A stretch of DNA of 64,000 bases from Allolobophora icterica (taxonomy: Eukaryota; Annelida; Clitellata; Crassiclitellata; Lumbricidae): contig OY744604.1 in the NCBI GenBank assembly GCA_963556255.1, positions 28,463,599 to 28,527,598 on the forward strand, read 5' to 3'. The notes beneath the pieces were generated by a model that saw only the letters and a program-made list of their open reading frames with translations, made no database searches and was not told where the DNA came from. The translations under genes were made by a program, and so were the position numbers. Below, piece by piece: positions 37,403 through 52,400 of this stretch (position 1 is its first letter; each line of letters begins with the position of its first letter).

Positions 37403-40400
37403 GATTCACTCTCTTTCTGTGGCTGAGTCTGTTTCTTTAGCACTCTCTCATAACTGCTTGAATGTGGGTACCAAATCGACGGCCCTTTAGAAGTATTAAT
37501 GTCGACGACAGAAGTACTGTTGTAATGGAACTAGAAAATCGAAGACTGTTTTGCCTCGAGGGAACTCTAAGTAAGTAAATGATTGAGTCTATGATTCAAA
37601 GCTTAAGATGTAACCTTCGAAGAATCGCCGATATCAATGATGAATATATATCGATGATCGTGGTGGTGAAAAATTATCGCTCCAAAATAATTACTACGAC
37701 CATCGTTAGGCTTATTTCTTGCTTGCATTAGTAGAACGACGTTATACATGAAGCTTTGATAATATGAGATGTCGTCAAATTTTGCTAAATCTATCAAGTA
37801 GCATTTAAATCGTGTAAAGCAAGGCCAAAACGAGGCTTTCATGTGTTGAAAAACCTGAGCACTAGGACACGTAGAGCTAGACAAAGATAATTTTAGCCAT
37901 GCATAATTTGCATATGGCTGTAGAAACTGTGTGGCTGTTTTTATTTGAATAGGCACTGGTGCACATTGGAGCAACATTTGGTCTTCAGCGAATGCAGAAG
38001 ACTATCTTACGATGGGTCACATTCTGATAATGCTATTGGCCGATACAATCATTTACTCGACGCTTACCTGGTATTTGGAAGCTGTTATACCCGGCGACTT
38101 TGGAACTCCGCAGCCTTTCCATTTTCCTTTCAAGGTCATTTTTTATGCTTTCTTAGAAGCAGAACTAGGTCGTTTTTTTAAACACGGGCATCAGAGAACG
38201 ATATTTAATGTTACGCTGCATGCACTATGATATTCGTCGTTTTGAAAAAATCTACATTGTTCATTACGCAGAAAGTGACTAGGGAATGGCATAAGAGATT
38301 TAGTTAGTTTTACGAAAAATGAATAGAAACGAGCGGAAATGAGTATTTGAGTGAGAGATAAAGAAAAGGTTAAAGCAATAGGCCGAGAACAAGAAAGAAA
38401 CAAAGAAAGAGAGACACACAGAGACAGAATGGAAGGGTGAACGTAGAGGAAGCGAAGAGAAGGAGAGGAAAGAAGAGGGAGATAAGAAACTGAGGGGAGA
38501 TAAGAAACTAACGAGACCAGGAGTTAGCTACAAAGTGAAACCGAGCCAATGTAATATAACATATAATTATTTGCTTTACCTCTGGTGTGAAAAAAGCTAG
38601 TAGGTCCTGAGTTTCACTTGCTGAGTTTCACTGACAGGTATATTTATGTTTTGTGCAAGTGGCTATTTTTAGGTAGGGCATATATAATATGCGACCATTG
38701 ACACGTGATTTTAAATCTAAGTTTTAGTTTAAATAAGTAATGTAAAAGAACCAAGATTATCAAAGTCTGCTTAAGTGTAACATTTGTTCGTCTGCAGAAG
38801 GAATACTGGGTGGGTAGAAAAGGAGAAAAGACAAAGCTATCGAATGAAGATTTCATGACGCTGGTTCCAGAAAATAAAAGGCCGTACTTTGAAACTCCAA
38901 TGCAGGATGCTAAAGCAGGAATTCAGATCAGAGGACTGACTAAGGTATGACCGCCAATCAATCAGTTGATAGGTGTCTTCTCATATCTAAGTTATCAGAT
39001 ATCTAGTCAGCGTATGAGTACTACTTATGGCCAGAACGTTCATGAACATATCGTCTAGAAAACTACCCGGCTGCAACAAAAATTATCGTGCCAAAATGTT
39101 CTAGGTGATATGGAAAATTTAATCTGGTAAAATTGTCGACTAGTGTAATTCTAATTTAAAAATTACATAGCGATTATAAAATACTGATGAGAAGCTCTTC
39201 CTTTGACAGCCTAAATGATGTCAAAATAATGTCGTCGAAAGCGGAAATTCCTCAGTAAGCAGAATAATGCATAGAAACTACATGTATAGAGGAGTCACCA
39301 GTTGCGTTTCCCGCACACTCTGAGTCAAACATGATGTTCAGAGTTCCTGGATCAATTTTCTCGATGGTTCTGAGCAAATACAAGCGGTGGTGTCCCTGTA
39401 TACGATAACACAGTGTTCCCTCACTGTTGGTAGATAATACAAGTCGCCGGATTAACCATAACATAGGGCCTAACCATATTACCATTACCATAAATTTTAT
39501 TGATTCCATCATCAAATGCAGAACAAATTGTGTGATACAAGTATAAACTCAGTAGATAAGGAAAACAATGGGAATAGAAGACCATAAAGTAAGCAAGTCC
39601 CGACAAGCAGAGCCACCCATTCATCATATATTGCAAGTGGCAGAAGTTAATCTAAAAGGCCAAGGGCCCTATATTGTATGTTTTGGAATCTGTAGCAACT
39701 CTTAACTAGTTAAAAGCAAACACAAGATTACCATGTCGTACTGCGGTCAATCAAGTAGGCACGCAGCCTACGTTTAAATTGGTTACAGTTATTTAAGCAT
39801 CGTAAATCATTGGGAATATTATTCAAGGCTCGCGGTCCGGTACTTCTAATTGAATATTTCGGAGTTGTAATAGGTGAGTGTATAGATCTCTAGTTTGCTG
39901 AGGAGCGCAAAGCATAGTGTTTAGTTTCAGATGTAAATTTAAAATAATTATTAAATGATGAAGTTAGTTGGTTGTACGTATATTTGTGCGTGAATTCGTT
40001 GGTTTGTGTACTAATAAGAAGCTCACAAATGAGAGGCAATCGTCGCGGTCCGGTCGGTAGATAAAAGCGCCACGAGCGACTGACAGTCGAGGTCACTCCA
40101 AAGTCCTGAGATTCTCCACCTGGCAGAACAAAATAGTCGAATGCAAAAGGCTTACATAGGACATGTTATTTAAGACTCGATTGCATGGCAGGAAGTCCAT
40201 CCCTCGTGAAGCAGTCATTTAGGCCAGGATGATAATTATGAGAAGAAAATACCGTAGACATTCTATACCGGTACACGAAAATTTGTACACAATTTATGGC
40301 AGAAACGAAGATAATTCTGATACCCAAACACATCAACATTGAACTCCAACACATCAGAATTATTGAGCAACTTCTGCAGTAAGACAAAAGTGCATAGCTT

Positions 40401-43400
40401 AATTCGGGGACCGAACAATTCGGCACGGGACAATTCGGCGCCAGACAATTCGCCGCCGACAATTCGACGCATCACATTTTCGGCGCAAGACAATTCGGCG
40501 CGGACAATCCGGCCCGTGACAATTCGGTGCATGGACGCAGGGACAATGACGGCGCAAGACAATTCACTTAAATGGCCATTTCAAGTAAAGAAGTTAATAT
40601 TTAAAAAATGCATACATGACTATATGACTTATAGCTAGCATCGATTAGTGCCTTGGACATTTTTATATCATCGCTATTACAGTAATGAACTTATATTAGA
40701 TTGTTAACGTATAAATGCTGCCCTGTAGACCCTAGTGCATGTGATTTGATTGAGGACAATGCAAGTAGAAGACTATAGCGAATTGATTGCCTCATAATGG
40801 TTAAGATTTCTGTCCTGTAGAGCTTCGGTTCCAAGACGAATCCAGTAGTTAACAACCTTAACATCGACATCTACGAAGGCAATATAACCGCTCTAGTGGG
40901 GCATAACGGAGCGGGAAAAACAACGACCATGTTCATGTTAACAGGAAAGTATTATTACCCGACTATTAGACTCTATGCATAAACATCTTTGTCCCCCTCA
41001 CTGACAATTTAGTTCTTCTTTTGTACTTACTTTTCTTCTCTTTGTTCTTCTACTTGTTCTTCTTGTTCTTCTTGTTGTTGTTTTAGTATTCCTTGTTCTC
41101 CTTCGTATTAATTTTGCTTTTCTTCTTACTTTTTTTTAGTCTTAGATTCGCATGTTAATTCTTTTATTCGGTGGTCTTCTTCCTTTGTTATTCTACTTTT
41201 TCTCCTCCATTATTATTTATCTAAACATTAGTCAACCTCGTTCCCATCGCCATCAACATCACCTGATTTGTCATCGCAATCGTTGCAGTTGTCGATACTG
41301 TAATCATCAATTACGATCATTTTTAGTTGTCGATACTTTTACTATTACTATTATTACTAAACTCTTTTTTCACCTTTGCAATTGGTGAGAAAAGAATTTA
41401 GTAATAGGGCCTAATGGCAATTTTCAAATATCTTACTTATCCATTTCGCGTCTCTCAGTTAATGCGACTCACGAGAAATCAATACTCAGCATGTAGCCAT
41501 AACAGCAAAATAATAGGGCCTGCTATTATGAACAATTTACGTATCGTTAATTTTAGTGTGACTGACCAGCCAGATTCTGTTGATTTTGCAGGGTTTCTGC
41601 CACCGTCGAAAGGCACAGCCTTCATAAACGGCTTCGATATAACGCGAGAAATGGATAAGATCCGACAAAACCTCGGCCTCTGTCCACAGCACAACATACT
41701 CTTTGATACGCTAACTGTCAAAGAACACCTTCTCTTCTTTTCAATTGTTAGTAACCATGTGTTAATATCGTTATTTACTCAATTATTGGAACTGGGGAGG
41801 TTAACAAACGTTTTGATCACCTGTGTGTCGTCAACGTGTAGGCCTAACGATTGATGATGCTGATATTATCGCTGCGAAGCTTGACAACTATTTCACCGGG
41901 ACGGTGGCATCTCTTGCGGGAAAAATTTTCCACTCAACCAATTCTTATCAAAAATACTTTGAATAGTCACCGCTTAAATCCGTTTTGGAAGTACCTACAT
42001 CACCTCAAGAAATTTTTAGTTTAAATAGCACTATCAAAAGTTCACTTAGCACTGATGCTTTTATTGCCAATCCTAACTTACACTTAATTTGCTGAAACAC
42101 TTTCAGAAATATTCAACACCTCGTAGGTAACGGGGATCTTTTTCTCTGCTCTGAATATAGCGAAGGTAGTATCTATATTTCAAATGAGTAAAAGGGAGGA
42201 TAATATCCAAATATAGACCGATCTCCATTTTACCGTATTTCTTCAATACTGTCATCGTATATACGGTATATCTCCAAAACTGTCACCGATTTTTTTAGAG
42301 CATTCGCCGGTCCTTTTTATTATTTCCAAAATACTTGAGAGGATCATGTATGACAGGTTAAATAATTTTGTACAGGAGATGGAAACATTATTTCCATTTC
42401 AACATGGATTTCAACAGGACCACTCTACCGCTATGTCTCTAATAAATCTCCAAGGTAGATTTTCAAATGCGCTTTATAACAACACCTATTCCACTGGCAT
42501 TTTCCTTGATCTGGCTAAGGTATTTGACACCGTAGATCACAAAATATTAGTTAATAAACTTGAGAAATATGGTGTTCGAGGTCAACCCTTAGACTGGTTC
42601 ATCAGTTACTTTAGAGAACATTCCAACTGGTGACTTGCAATGGCAAATCATCTGAACTTAACTGCATAAATATGGAGTTCCGTTATGGGACCGTTATTAT
42701 TTTTGATTTACAGTAATGACCTCCCAAATTTGTCGACCCAATTACATTTCATACTGTTTGCTTATGACAGCAATTTTCTCTCTCACAAATCCTATGATAG
42801 TCTAATTCAAATAGCAAATAGTATTAATAGCCGACTGGTTCGGTGTCAATCGGCTATCTCTGAATCTGAGCAAAACCAACTTCATATTGTTCCGCTCCCA
42901 TCGAAAGCTCATTCCTCATCCAGAATTGGAGGTGCTAATTGACGGCTGTCTCATTCCACAGTTCAGTTCCTTGGGGTATACGTGGATAGCCACTTAACCT
43001 GGAAGAAACGCTTTGATAACATATCGCGAAAGTCTGCCAAAAACTTGGGCGTCCTTTCTAGAATTTCTTATTTTCTGTTACCTCGCATCTTACATCAGTT
43101 GTATTATTTAGGCTATACCTTAATATTTCCATATTCTACATATTGCTATTTGGTATGGGCATCGATTAGGCCTATAATTCACGTCTTGCTTGACTGTTCT
43201 TCAGAAGAGTGAGGTTCGCATTATCCGCCTTGATCACATAGGGCCTACTGACCCTGCCTTCCTACGTCTTCGCATACTAAAAGTTAATGAGAAGGATGAC
43301 GACGCGGCCCTTGAAAAACTCTCAAACCACCAGATACGCACAAAACAGGTATCCATCGGCCGCCTACCAGTCCTTGCTTCAACGGGTCGAAAATTTTCAG

Positions 43401-46400
43401 CCTATACGGCGGAAGCAGGTCGGTAGGTCTGAGAGTTGACTGTCAGCTGGAAAATTATCCCCTGCAAACTGACCATTTTACTATTGCAGTAAAGGACAGT
43501 TTCCGAAAAGAAGCAACGAAAACCGTGCGAAACGCAGTAAATCCATGGTTAAACGAATAATTCCGAAAAGAGATGTGGCAATTATAACTCCAGAATTCCG
43601 AAAAGAGATGTGGCAATTATAACTCCAAACTTGCAAGATAAATATCGAGCAAACTCTGCATTAAGACAAAATGGTAGAGACGACTATCATCAGCCTACAT
43701 AGCTGCTCACATGCGCAGAACAATAACCAAGTTCACCCCATTCCGCGACTAACCATTAGAGATTTTCTTTTCTCCCAACGGACTATGCACAAATGGCACC
43801 ACGATTAAGTGCTATAATCAAATGTCACAGCAATATATATATGCCTTTTATATAGAAGCATACTCAATCCATCTGACTAATTCTCAAATCTCGCTAGCAC
43901 ATACATTTCTGTGTCATACACTGGAAATAATAATTTTTATATACTTTATTATTTATTATTATCATTATTACTATTATCGCTTTAGACTGTTGTAAGCTGT
44001 AATGCGGTGTATCATCCTTCGTTGTTTCATAATAAAACGTATATATATATTATATATATATATAAATTCATATCTGCCCCTTGCACTTTAATCTGGTGAT
44101 AAATAATTGAAATTCAGTTATTCTTACATTTGCATTCATTGACAAATTATCTGAGCAACAGTAGTGAAATGGGTACTGGGTAGTAATACATCAGATCTTC
44201 TTGTTGAGTTTAGCTAAAAGGAAGTCCATTTAATATGGCTTCATTGGAGGTGAACGAAATGATCAAGGTCTTGCACATGAAAGAGAAAATCAGCGCAGAA
44301 GTGAAAACGCTCTCCGGCGGACAGAGAAGAAAGCTCAGTGTCGGAATTGCGCTCATCTCCGGATCCAAGGTACACAATCACAAACACACAGTCACATACG
44401 CACACACGAAATTGCCAATCTTGTTGTCAAGACCTTAAACCTCAAGACCAAGACCAAGACTTTGAACCTCGAGACCAAGACCAAGCCCGAGACTTTGAAC
44501 ATCGAGAACAAGACCAAAACCAAGACTTTGAACCTCAACACCAAGACCAAGACTTTGAACCTCAAGACCAAGACCGAGACCAAGACCCAAGAAATCACAT
44601 TCATCCCAATACTTCTATTCCTTACAAGAAAATTGTCAAGTCGGACTAGTCGCTATTTTAATGAAAACGTGAGAGAGACTGTTTGTACATCAACACCTAT
44701 ATCCAGCCTTGGTGGTCCAACCTCTGAGCCAGACCCTATCTGATCAATTCGCCTGTAGACCTACAGACTCCGCCACCACCGCGTTGATTGCCATACTCCA
44801 GCAAGTCTCGAGGCTACTAAAGATGTGTTCCAGTGTTCCTACGTGACCCTGATATCGCTTGACTTCCCCAGAGCATTCGACACGGTCCGGCATTTCAACC
44901 TTGCGTAGAAGCACTCTGGCCTACAAATTCCTGACCACATAATTATACAACTGGCTTATTAACTTTCTAAATGAAAGCATTTGACCAGAAGCCTCAATCA
45001 ATGCCAGTGCGGTTCAAGGTTCGGCACCAATGCCTCCGCTCCAGCCGATCCATTCCGATAAGAAGATTGTCAAGTATGCGGATGACACATACTTGGTAGT
45101 CGGATCGCGGCTGAGGCGCACTTTCCAAGAAGAGCTTGAGTGAATATCCCTCAAATTGGCAAATTAAGCTTAACATAACAGATATTATAGAATATTCTTC
45201 TGTGTTTAGTTTTTTTATTGGCGTATTTAGTCGCATTCCAGACTGAGCGCTAGTCTATAATTATTATTGTCATTAATTAATGAGCGTGATGTCATGTGTA
45301 ACAATATTATTATTACAGTTCGTGATTCTGGATGAGCCGACGTCTGGCATGGACCCAGAGGCACGCAGACAGACATGGGACATTCTACAGAGCCAGAGAA
45401 AGGATCGAACGATGATTCTATCGACTCACTACATGGACGAAGCCGATCTACTGGGAGACCGCATAGCCATCATGTCTGAAGGAGAGATACAGTGTTACGG
45501 GACTCCCATGTTCCTCAAAAACAAATACGGTATGAGATTCTCAGCTGCCGTTAGTCATCTGTCGATTGCTGCTATGTATATTCGTCTCATTGTTGTCGAT
45601 CACGTGATCCACAATCCCACCACCATCATCCTTACCACGACCAACACCACTAGCACAATGATCAACATCATCTTCACAATTGGATTATTCGTGCTTGCTT
45701 TTCGAGCGTGCACATGTCATTTTGGATCAATTAGTCGGTCAAATTTTTAACATTAATTTTCGTTCTTCGGGACTTCTAATACGTTCCAGTATGCGTTCTA
45801 GAAGTTATTTCTTTTCGTCAAAGTTGTTTATGACCACTTCAAGCGGTTTTGGGACGTTTAGTATCACGGTCTTGTGCGCCAACGACGACTCGTTGATATT
45901 GAGATTACAAACTGGGGATTGGAGAGTCTCAATCTCCATTTTGAAAGGCATATAGACTCACTGGATTGGTGCTGACTATTCTACGTGGTTGACGCTGCGA
46001 AAGCGTCAAATCCTGATATCCAAAAGTAGATGGAAGATGTCTGACCGAACTACCATCCGCTTGGTCTTGGAATTTGTGTGTTGCGAGTCCAGTCGCTTAC
46101 CTTCGTTTCTGTTGGGCTCTTCGTGTCTGCTAGTGTTCGACAGTTATGGCTCTTCGAGCTATATGAGCATCGTTCTCCTAATGATAATTTGTTTGTTCAT
46201 AATGACTTTAACACCACTTAGGCTGCAGCAGGCAGCGGTACTTAGAATTCACTATAGTAATATCTGGATGCATACATAAAATATAAATAAATGATCATTT
46301 CAATGTTATTTTCATCATTATCAATGTTATCATTATCACGAGTAACGACAACGTAACTGCATCATTATAACATAAAAATGTAATCAATATAGCATGAAGG

Positions 46401-49400
46401 ATAAGAATACGATCAACACTGACATAATGATATATGCTATAGGCCTTTATAAAGTGGCATAGATTTACTTTATAAATTAATGACACTTTATTAAAATTTT
46501 AAAATTATTTTAAGTCAATATTATTTTCAAAATTATCAGCAATATTATTGACAATCTATCCTTGCTATTAGGTTAAGTCCTACTAATAATTATAACCAAC
46601 GATTTCTGAAGGCGTTGGATATCATCTGACGATAGTGAAGTCGTCCTCGTGTGATGTGGATCAATTGCTTGATGTTATAACGTCTCAAATTCCCATGGCC
46701 CACATGGTAAGCGACAAGACTGAGGAAGTTAGGTTCGTTCTGCCGAGTCAGCAAGCCTCTGCATTCGAGAGACTCTTCGAGACGCTTGAGACAGATCGTG
46801 AAACCCTCGGCATCGACAGCTTTGGTGTCTCGGTCACGACAATGGAAGAAGTCTTTCTCAGGTCAGTCTTTGCATACTACATAATTTCTATATGCGGGAG
46901 CATTCCTCATCTGCGCAACATTTAGTCAAAATGGCGCAGTACGATTCTCGCGCCGCTTTTCATTAAGTAAAAAGTCATAACCTTTTAGGATTAAATTAGC
47001 ATAAAATAATATAGATAATAATTTGCACGACTTACTGCGCCAAGATAAGAAATCCTATCTAAGCTAATCCAATGACTTCTAGAGCGCGCTTATGATAATG
47101 CCCTATATATGACTAGAACTCGCAATAACAAGTCAATTGACAGGCACTGAATAATTTGCAGACGAGAGACAATAAATTCTACCTAACTAACAAAGCCAAT
47201 AAGCGGCGCTTCGCCTGTATCTAATGCCCGCCTCCAGTCAACAGGTGTTTCGTATATATGTGTTCACCGAAAAGGTATAAAATACAAAGCCAGCAACTAA
47301 GAATAGACAGCTGCAAATACAACATTATCACTTCTGTGATGTAACATAGATATGTCAATGTCATAATCATAACAAAATGGGAAAAGTTCAATATTGTAGG
47401 GGCCTAACTATACTCTTTGCCACAAACATTAAGGACACTGTTATTATGACTTCCCTGTAGGCCTAGTAATCGACAAAAAAGTTTGTTACGCAGATGTAGT
47501 ATATGAACGCGATCCAAATGCCCAGAATCGTGATATTGGATGTCTTTAACAGATTCCAGCATATACTTGTTAAGTATTTATTAATCCAACACACATCCAT
47601 CTGTCACTGGTACTCTTTTCGATGCTGCTGTTAGGGACGTGAATCATGTTGGTTATTTGAATACAGAGTAAACAATTCGTCTACACAGGATGGCGGACCA
47701 AGGATGAGCGTTGCGGCAGATGCAGGAATACAAGGAAACAGTTCACGTTAAGTTCTTTCTTTTTTACATTTCCTTATCGATGGCCAGTCTGACCTAATCA
47801 GTCGAGCATCAAACGCATTAGCTATCTGTTAGCTAACCAACTAGCAGAGAAACGCTTCCTACTGTTTGGTAGACAGGTAGATTGCTAATGAATTTTCCTG
47901 TCACCTCCGGAGTTCACGCTCACATCATGCTGTCAACGCAGTACCTTCAAGAAGTCAGACACGCCAATAAATAATAATTATTAGCATTTAACGCCGCTCT
48001 AAGTAATTAGGATATTATTTGTTGTGAATTTCAACTGTCTATTTCTCAATATAATTATTTCACTTAGAAAATCACAGGAAAGTCCCGGTGTTTATTAGCG
48101 TATAACAAAAATGTAAAATAGTATTATAATAGAATAAATAGCGTGATATAGTTTTTAAAAATATGGAATTGAAATTTTTCCAGGATTATTTTTAAAGAAA
48201 CTTTTAAGACGTTCAGTTATATAATTTTCTTCATCCGATATCTTTGAAGTGAATAATTTTTATGTTTATCTCTTCTAGTATTGTTGACATTTATTGACAT
48301 TTAATATGGCTTTGATTCCCGCGGTTATGATCGGCGCTGTAATGAACTACACACGGTAATTAACGGCGCGGTAAAGAGCGCGCGGTAATTATCGGCGCGG
48401 TTTGTGCACGCAGCAGTGAATGAAAACCCAGTACACATGACTCAGTTTAAACAGCACTACACCACACTGTATGTCATGCATTTTGTTGCAGTACAATTAA
48501 CATCCTCACATTGTACTAGAAGGCTTGAAAATGAATTTCAGGTGCTGATGTGCTATATCGGAAAGAAACCGGCTGTAAAGGCCAGAATCTCCAGCTCCGT
48601 GCCATGTTCTACAAGCGATTAATTCATTCCATACGAAATTGTGTACTTACATTGGGCCAGATTCTGATTCCAGTCCTCTTCGCCATACTCGCCTGCTTAA
48701 CCCTTTACCATCAGCCAAGAGACAATCTTTCCCCACATTTAACCCTTGACCTAACCCACTTCAAAAGTCCAATCACTCCATACGACGTTCGAACATCAAC
48801 CGCGAAAGCTCAGAGACTGGCAGCTTGCTACGACACTAGTGTTTCAAGGGAAAGTGAAGCTCGCTTCATCAACTCCAAGCCAGACTACTCCACAATGGAT
48901 GCCTATCTGATAGGGATCGGAAAAGATCACAAAGACCAGTACAACTCGATCTACCAGATCGGCGCTACCATAGAAGAAGAGCCAGACGGAAAGTTAAACA
49001 TTACCGGATTTTTCAATAATCAAGCCTACCACACGATCGCCATCTCGTTATCATACTTAGGCAATACGCTGATGCAATGCTTTGGCAACAAAGAGTACCA
49101 TATCGAAACTATCAACCACCCACTTCCCAGGAACTCCTCGGGACAGGTCTTGGAATCCATCCGTATGGATAAGAATAGCGAACTTGATTTCTCCCTCTGC
49201 GTATCCTTCGGATTGGCCTTTCTGTTTCCCACTTTCTTGATCTTTCTGATAAACGAACGAACGTCTGGTGCCAAGCACAGCCAACTCGTGAGCGGAGTCA
49301 GACTGCACAATTTCTGGCTGGCAACAATCATATGTGATTGCGTCAACTACCTCGTTCCGTGCATTTTGATCATCGTTGTCATCCTGGGTTTTCGCATCGA

Positions 49401-52400
49401 TGGTTACTGGCAAAATTCTTGGTGGGTATAATTTATTGCCTATCGACGTCAACCTTCAAATCTCGCTCACTCTGTTCGCAATGCGGTTATGAAAGAAAGA
49501 CAAGACAACTGAGAAAATGAGGGGAAGAGGAGGAGGAGGTTAAAAGAACAGGAAAACGAGCGAGGCTTATAAGAAGAATAAAGGGAAGTTGAATTAAGTC
49601 AAGGATGAGGAAATTAATGGGAAGAATGTGGAGCAGAAGAAGAGGAATCAAGAAGAAAAGAATAACAAAGAGGAGAACGAAGAAAGAGTAGAAGAGGTAA
49701 ATATTATTACGGAGAAGATAAGGAAAAGTGCAGATGACTAACACATGACTAGAAGAAGATTACAGAGAAGTAGTAGGAGCAGAAGAAAAGGAGAAGAAAT
49801 TGTGAAAATGAGAGGAATTGTGAAAGTGATGGAGGCGAGAAGGCTGAAGAAAATGTTAAGGATGAGAGGAAAAATTACAACAAAATGAGACGAGAAAGAA
49901 TGAGAAGAGGACGAAGGAAGAAAATTAGTGACTAGCATAGATATCTTGAAGTAACGTTCTCTCCCGGTAAATAATTGACTCTCCTTGTCGCGGTCGACTC
50001 CTTCGATCGCAACGACGAACCAACGAAGGAACTATTAAAAGATCTTTAATTAAAAATAAAGTCGATTAAGTGTAAAGTAAGTCAACTCGTCTATCAAATA
50101 TCACAATCGTAGACAGCACACAGGTTGGCTGGTCTCGATTGAACGTCATACGATCAATGTTTCAACGTTTACAAATCTTCGTCAAAAGGCCCTTAATGTA
50201 CATCAGGTCTATCTTATATAGAGTTCTCCCGGATTCCAGAACGTTCTGTGACGTCACTGTACTTTTCCCTGGAAAGTCCTACTGAACACGTATATCCTTG
50301 TTGCATGCACCGAATTAATGTTGACAGCTTGCTGCAGAATTTTCCGTGCGTTGTAAACAAGCTTGTTGACGCGTCGGTTTTCTTCCCTTGATGCATGCAC
50401 CCGCGTAGACCACGACATTCCCTCCGCCCTCAGATGATGACACGTCTTCAGCACCATCCCGAACGGGTCATCACAATCAAGCCGGGCCTCCAGACTCCAT
50501 CTCGACACAGCATACACAAACAAAACAAAACACATCAGTTAGTCAATTTATCTATACAATTTGCGGGCTCGATCCTTGTGTGTCGGGCCATTTCCCCCCT
50601 TCACCATCCGAGTCACAACCGAGAGAGGAAATCAGCCACCGTGTTCTGACGTCCAGGACGATATCGAAAGTCCACGTTAAACTCTTGCAATGCTAACGCC
50701 CAACGAGTCAGTTTCGCACTCTTAGGGCTTGCATCTGTGAGATAAGACAAAGGATTATGATCTGAATAAATGATTATCTTTGATAAGAATATCCATGACT
50801 TGAATCGTTTAAGTGCCCAAATTACTGCGAAAGCCTCTCTCTCAATTGTAGACCAATGCATCTGTGTATCTGTAAGTTTAAGGCTAGCAAAAGCAATTGG
50901 TTTTTCTTGACCTTCTTCGGTCCACTGAAACAAGCAACACCCGACCGCGGTGGCACTTGCGTCAACACTTAAACCAAATTCCTTAGTGAAATCAATGGTA
51001 TGCAACTGTGTAGCTTTACTGAGATCATCCTTTAACTTATCTAGTGCTTCTTGATGCTTTTGCTCCCAAGGCACCTTCGTAGGTATGTTATCTCGTGTCA
51101 AATCAGTTATTATCCGTGCTTTTTCAGCTAAAGCAGGTATAAAATTTCGAAAATAACTGAAAAAACCCATAACCTTTCTAACTTCTTTCTTTGTTGTTGG
51201 AGGATGGATATCATTGATCGTAGCGATCTTACCTGGATCAGGTTCAATACAACCTGACCCTACTATATGGCCAACAAACTTTATTTTGTTTTGTGCAAAA
51301 TTACATTTTCTTAAATTCAAAGTGAGTCCTGCTTCCTCAATAGTTTGCAAGAATTTCTCTAGATGTTCTAAATGGTCATTCCAATTCATTGAAACCACTG
51401 CCATATCATCGACGAATGGTTCGGTAAAACTTCGCACTGGATGTAAAACTTGGGTCATAGCACGAATAAAGGTATTGCTAGCGGACTTGAGTCCAAACGG
51501 CATTCTTGTGAACTCAAAAAGTCCTGCATCACATACGAATGCCGTAAGCCATCGATGTTCTTTCCGAACTGGAATTTGCCAATACCCCGATTTCGCGTCG
51601 AAAACACTAATAAACTTTGCCCGTCCCACCTTTTGTAAGATGTCAGCAATGTCTGGGGTCGGGTAACAATCACCTAGAGAATATTTGTTAACATGGCGAT
51701 AATCAATTGCCAATCGAACGCCATTTTGACCTTTGGGTCCCTTTAAAACGCAAACTACCGGACTGGCCATTTCACTTTTCGATGGTCGAATGATGTCTAA
51801 TGCCAACATTTCTTCTATCTGGCGTTGTACTTCAGGTTTAAGTAGCTCAGGTACTTTATATGCCCTTAAACGCTTAGGAGTGAAATCATGAGTTATCTTA
51901 ATTTCATGTTCTAATACTGGACAATACCCAGGCTTATCCACAAATACTGCCGTGTGCCGATCCAAAATTTCAAAAAGTTGCTTCTGTTCCTCTTGCGAAA
52001 GATGCGCTATAATCAGAGGATCAATTCGCTTACTCGGGCTTATTTGTTCACGTTCTTCCTGATCTACAACCTCTACTATACCAAATTCTTCATCTTGATC
52101 AACAATTACTGAACAGCTATTGATCATCGCTTGTTCGAGTCGTTCATGGTATCGCTTGATCTTATTTGCGTGTAAATGTCTTTGTTTTCCCTCTATTTCT
52201 ACTATATAAGAATATGGGGATTTAACCTTGACTACGGTAGCAGGTCCTTGCCATCGACTATAAAATTTAGAACTACCAAAATCTGGTGCTAATACTGCTA
52301 CTTTATCTCCAACTTCGTATTTTCTGTCAGTACTACGCAAGTTATAATAATCTGCATACCGCTTTGTTTCTATATCACTATAGTAATCTGCATAAACTTT

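Noticed and set aside
40405..40565. CRISPR-like array
   Set aside because: Animal nuclear context, no regular spacers, unit shorter than CRISPR repeats.
40949..40955. GT at 40949 as the ABCA exon 8 donor
   Set aside because: It would add four bases and shift the frame through the Q-loop exon. Conserved protein continuity requires the GA position.
47680..47746. Alternative acceptor CTACACAG for ABCA exon 13
   Set aside because: In the required phase it meets a TGA after five codons. The upstream GAATACAG gives an open, phase-matching exon.
50418..50612. A possible envelope gene in the Gmr1-like element
   Set aside because: Only about 200 bp lie between the RNase H end and the 3' LTR, too short for one.
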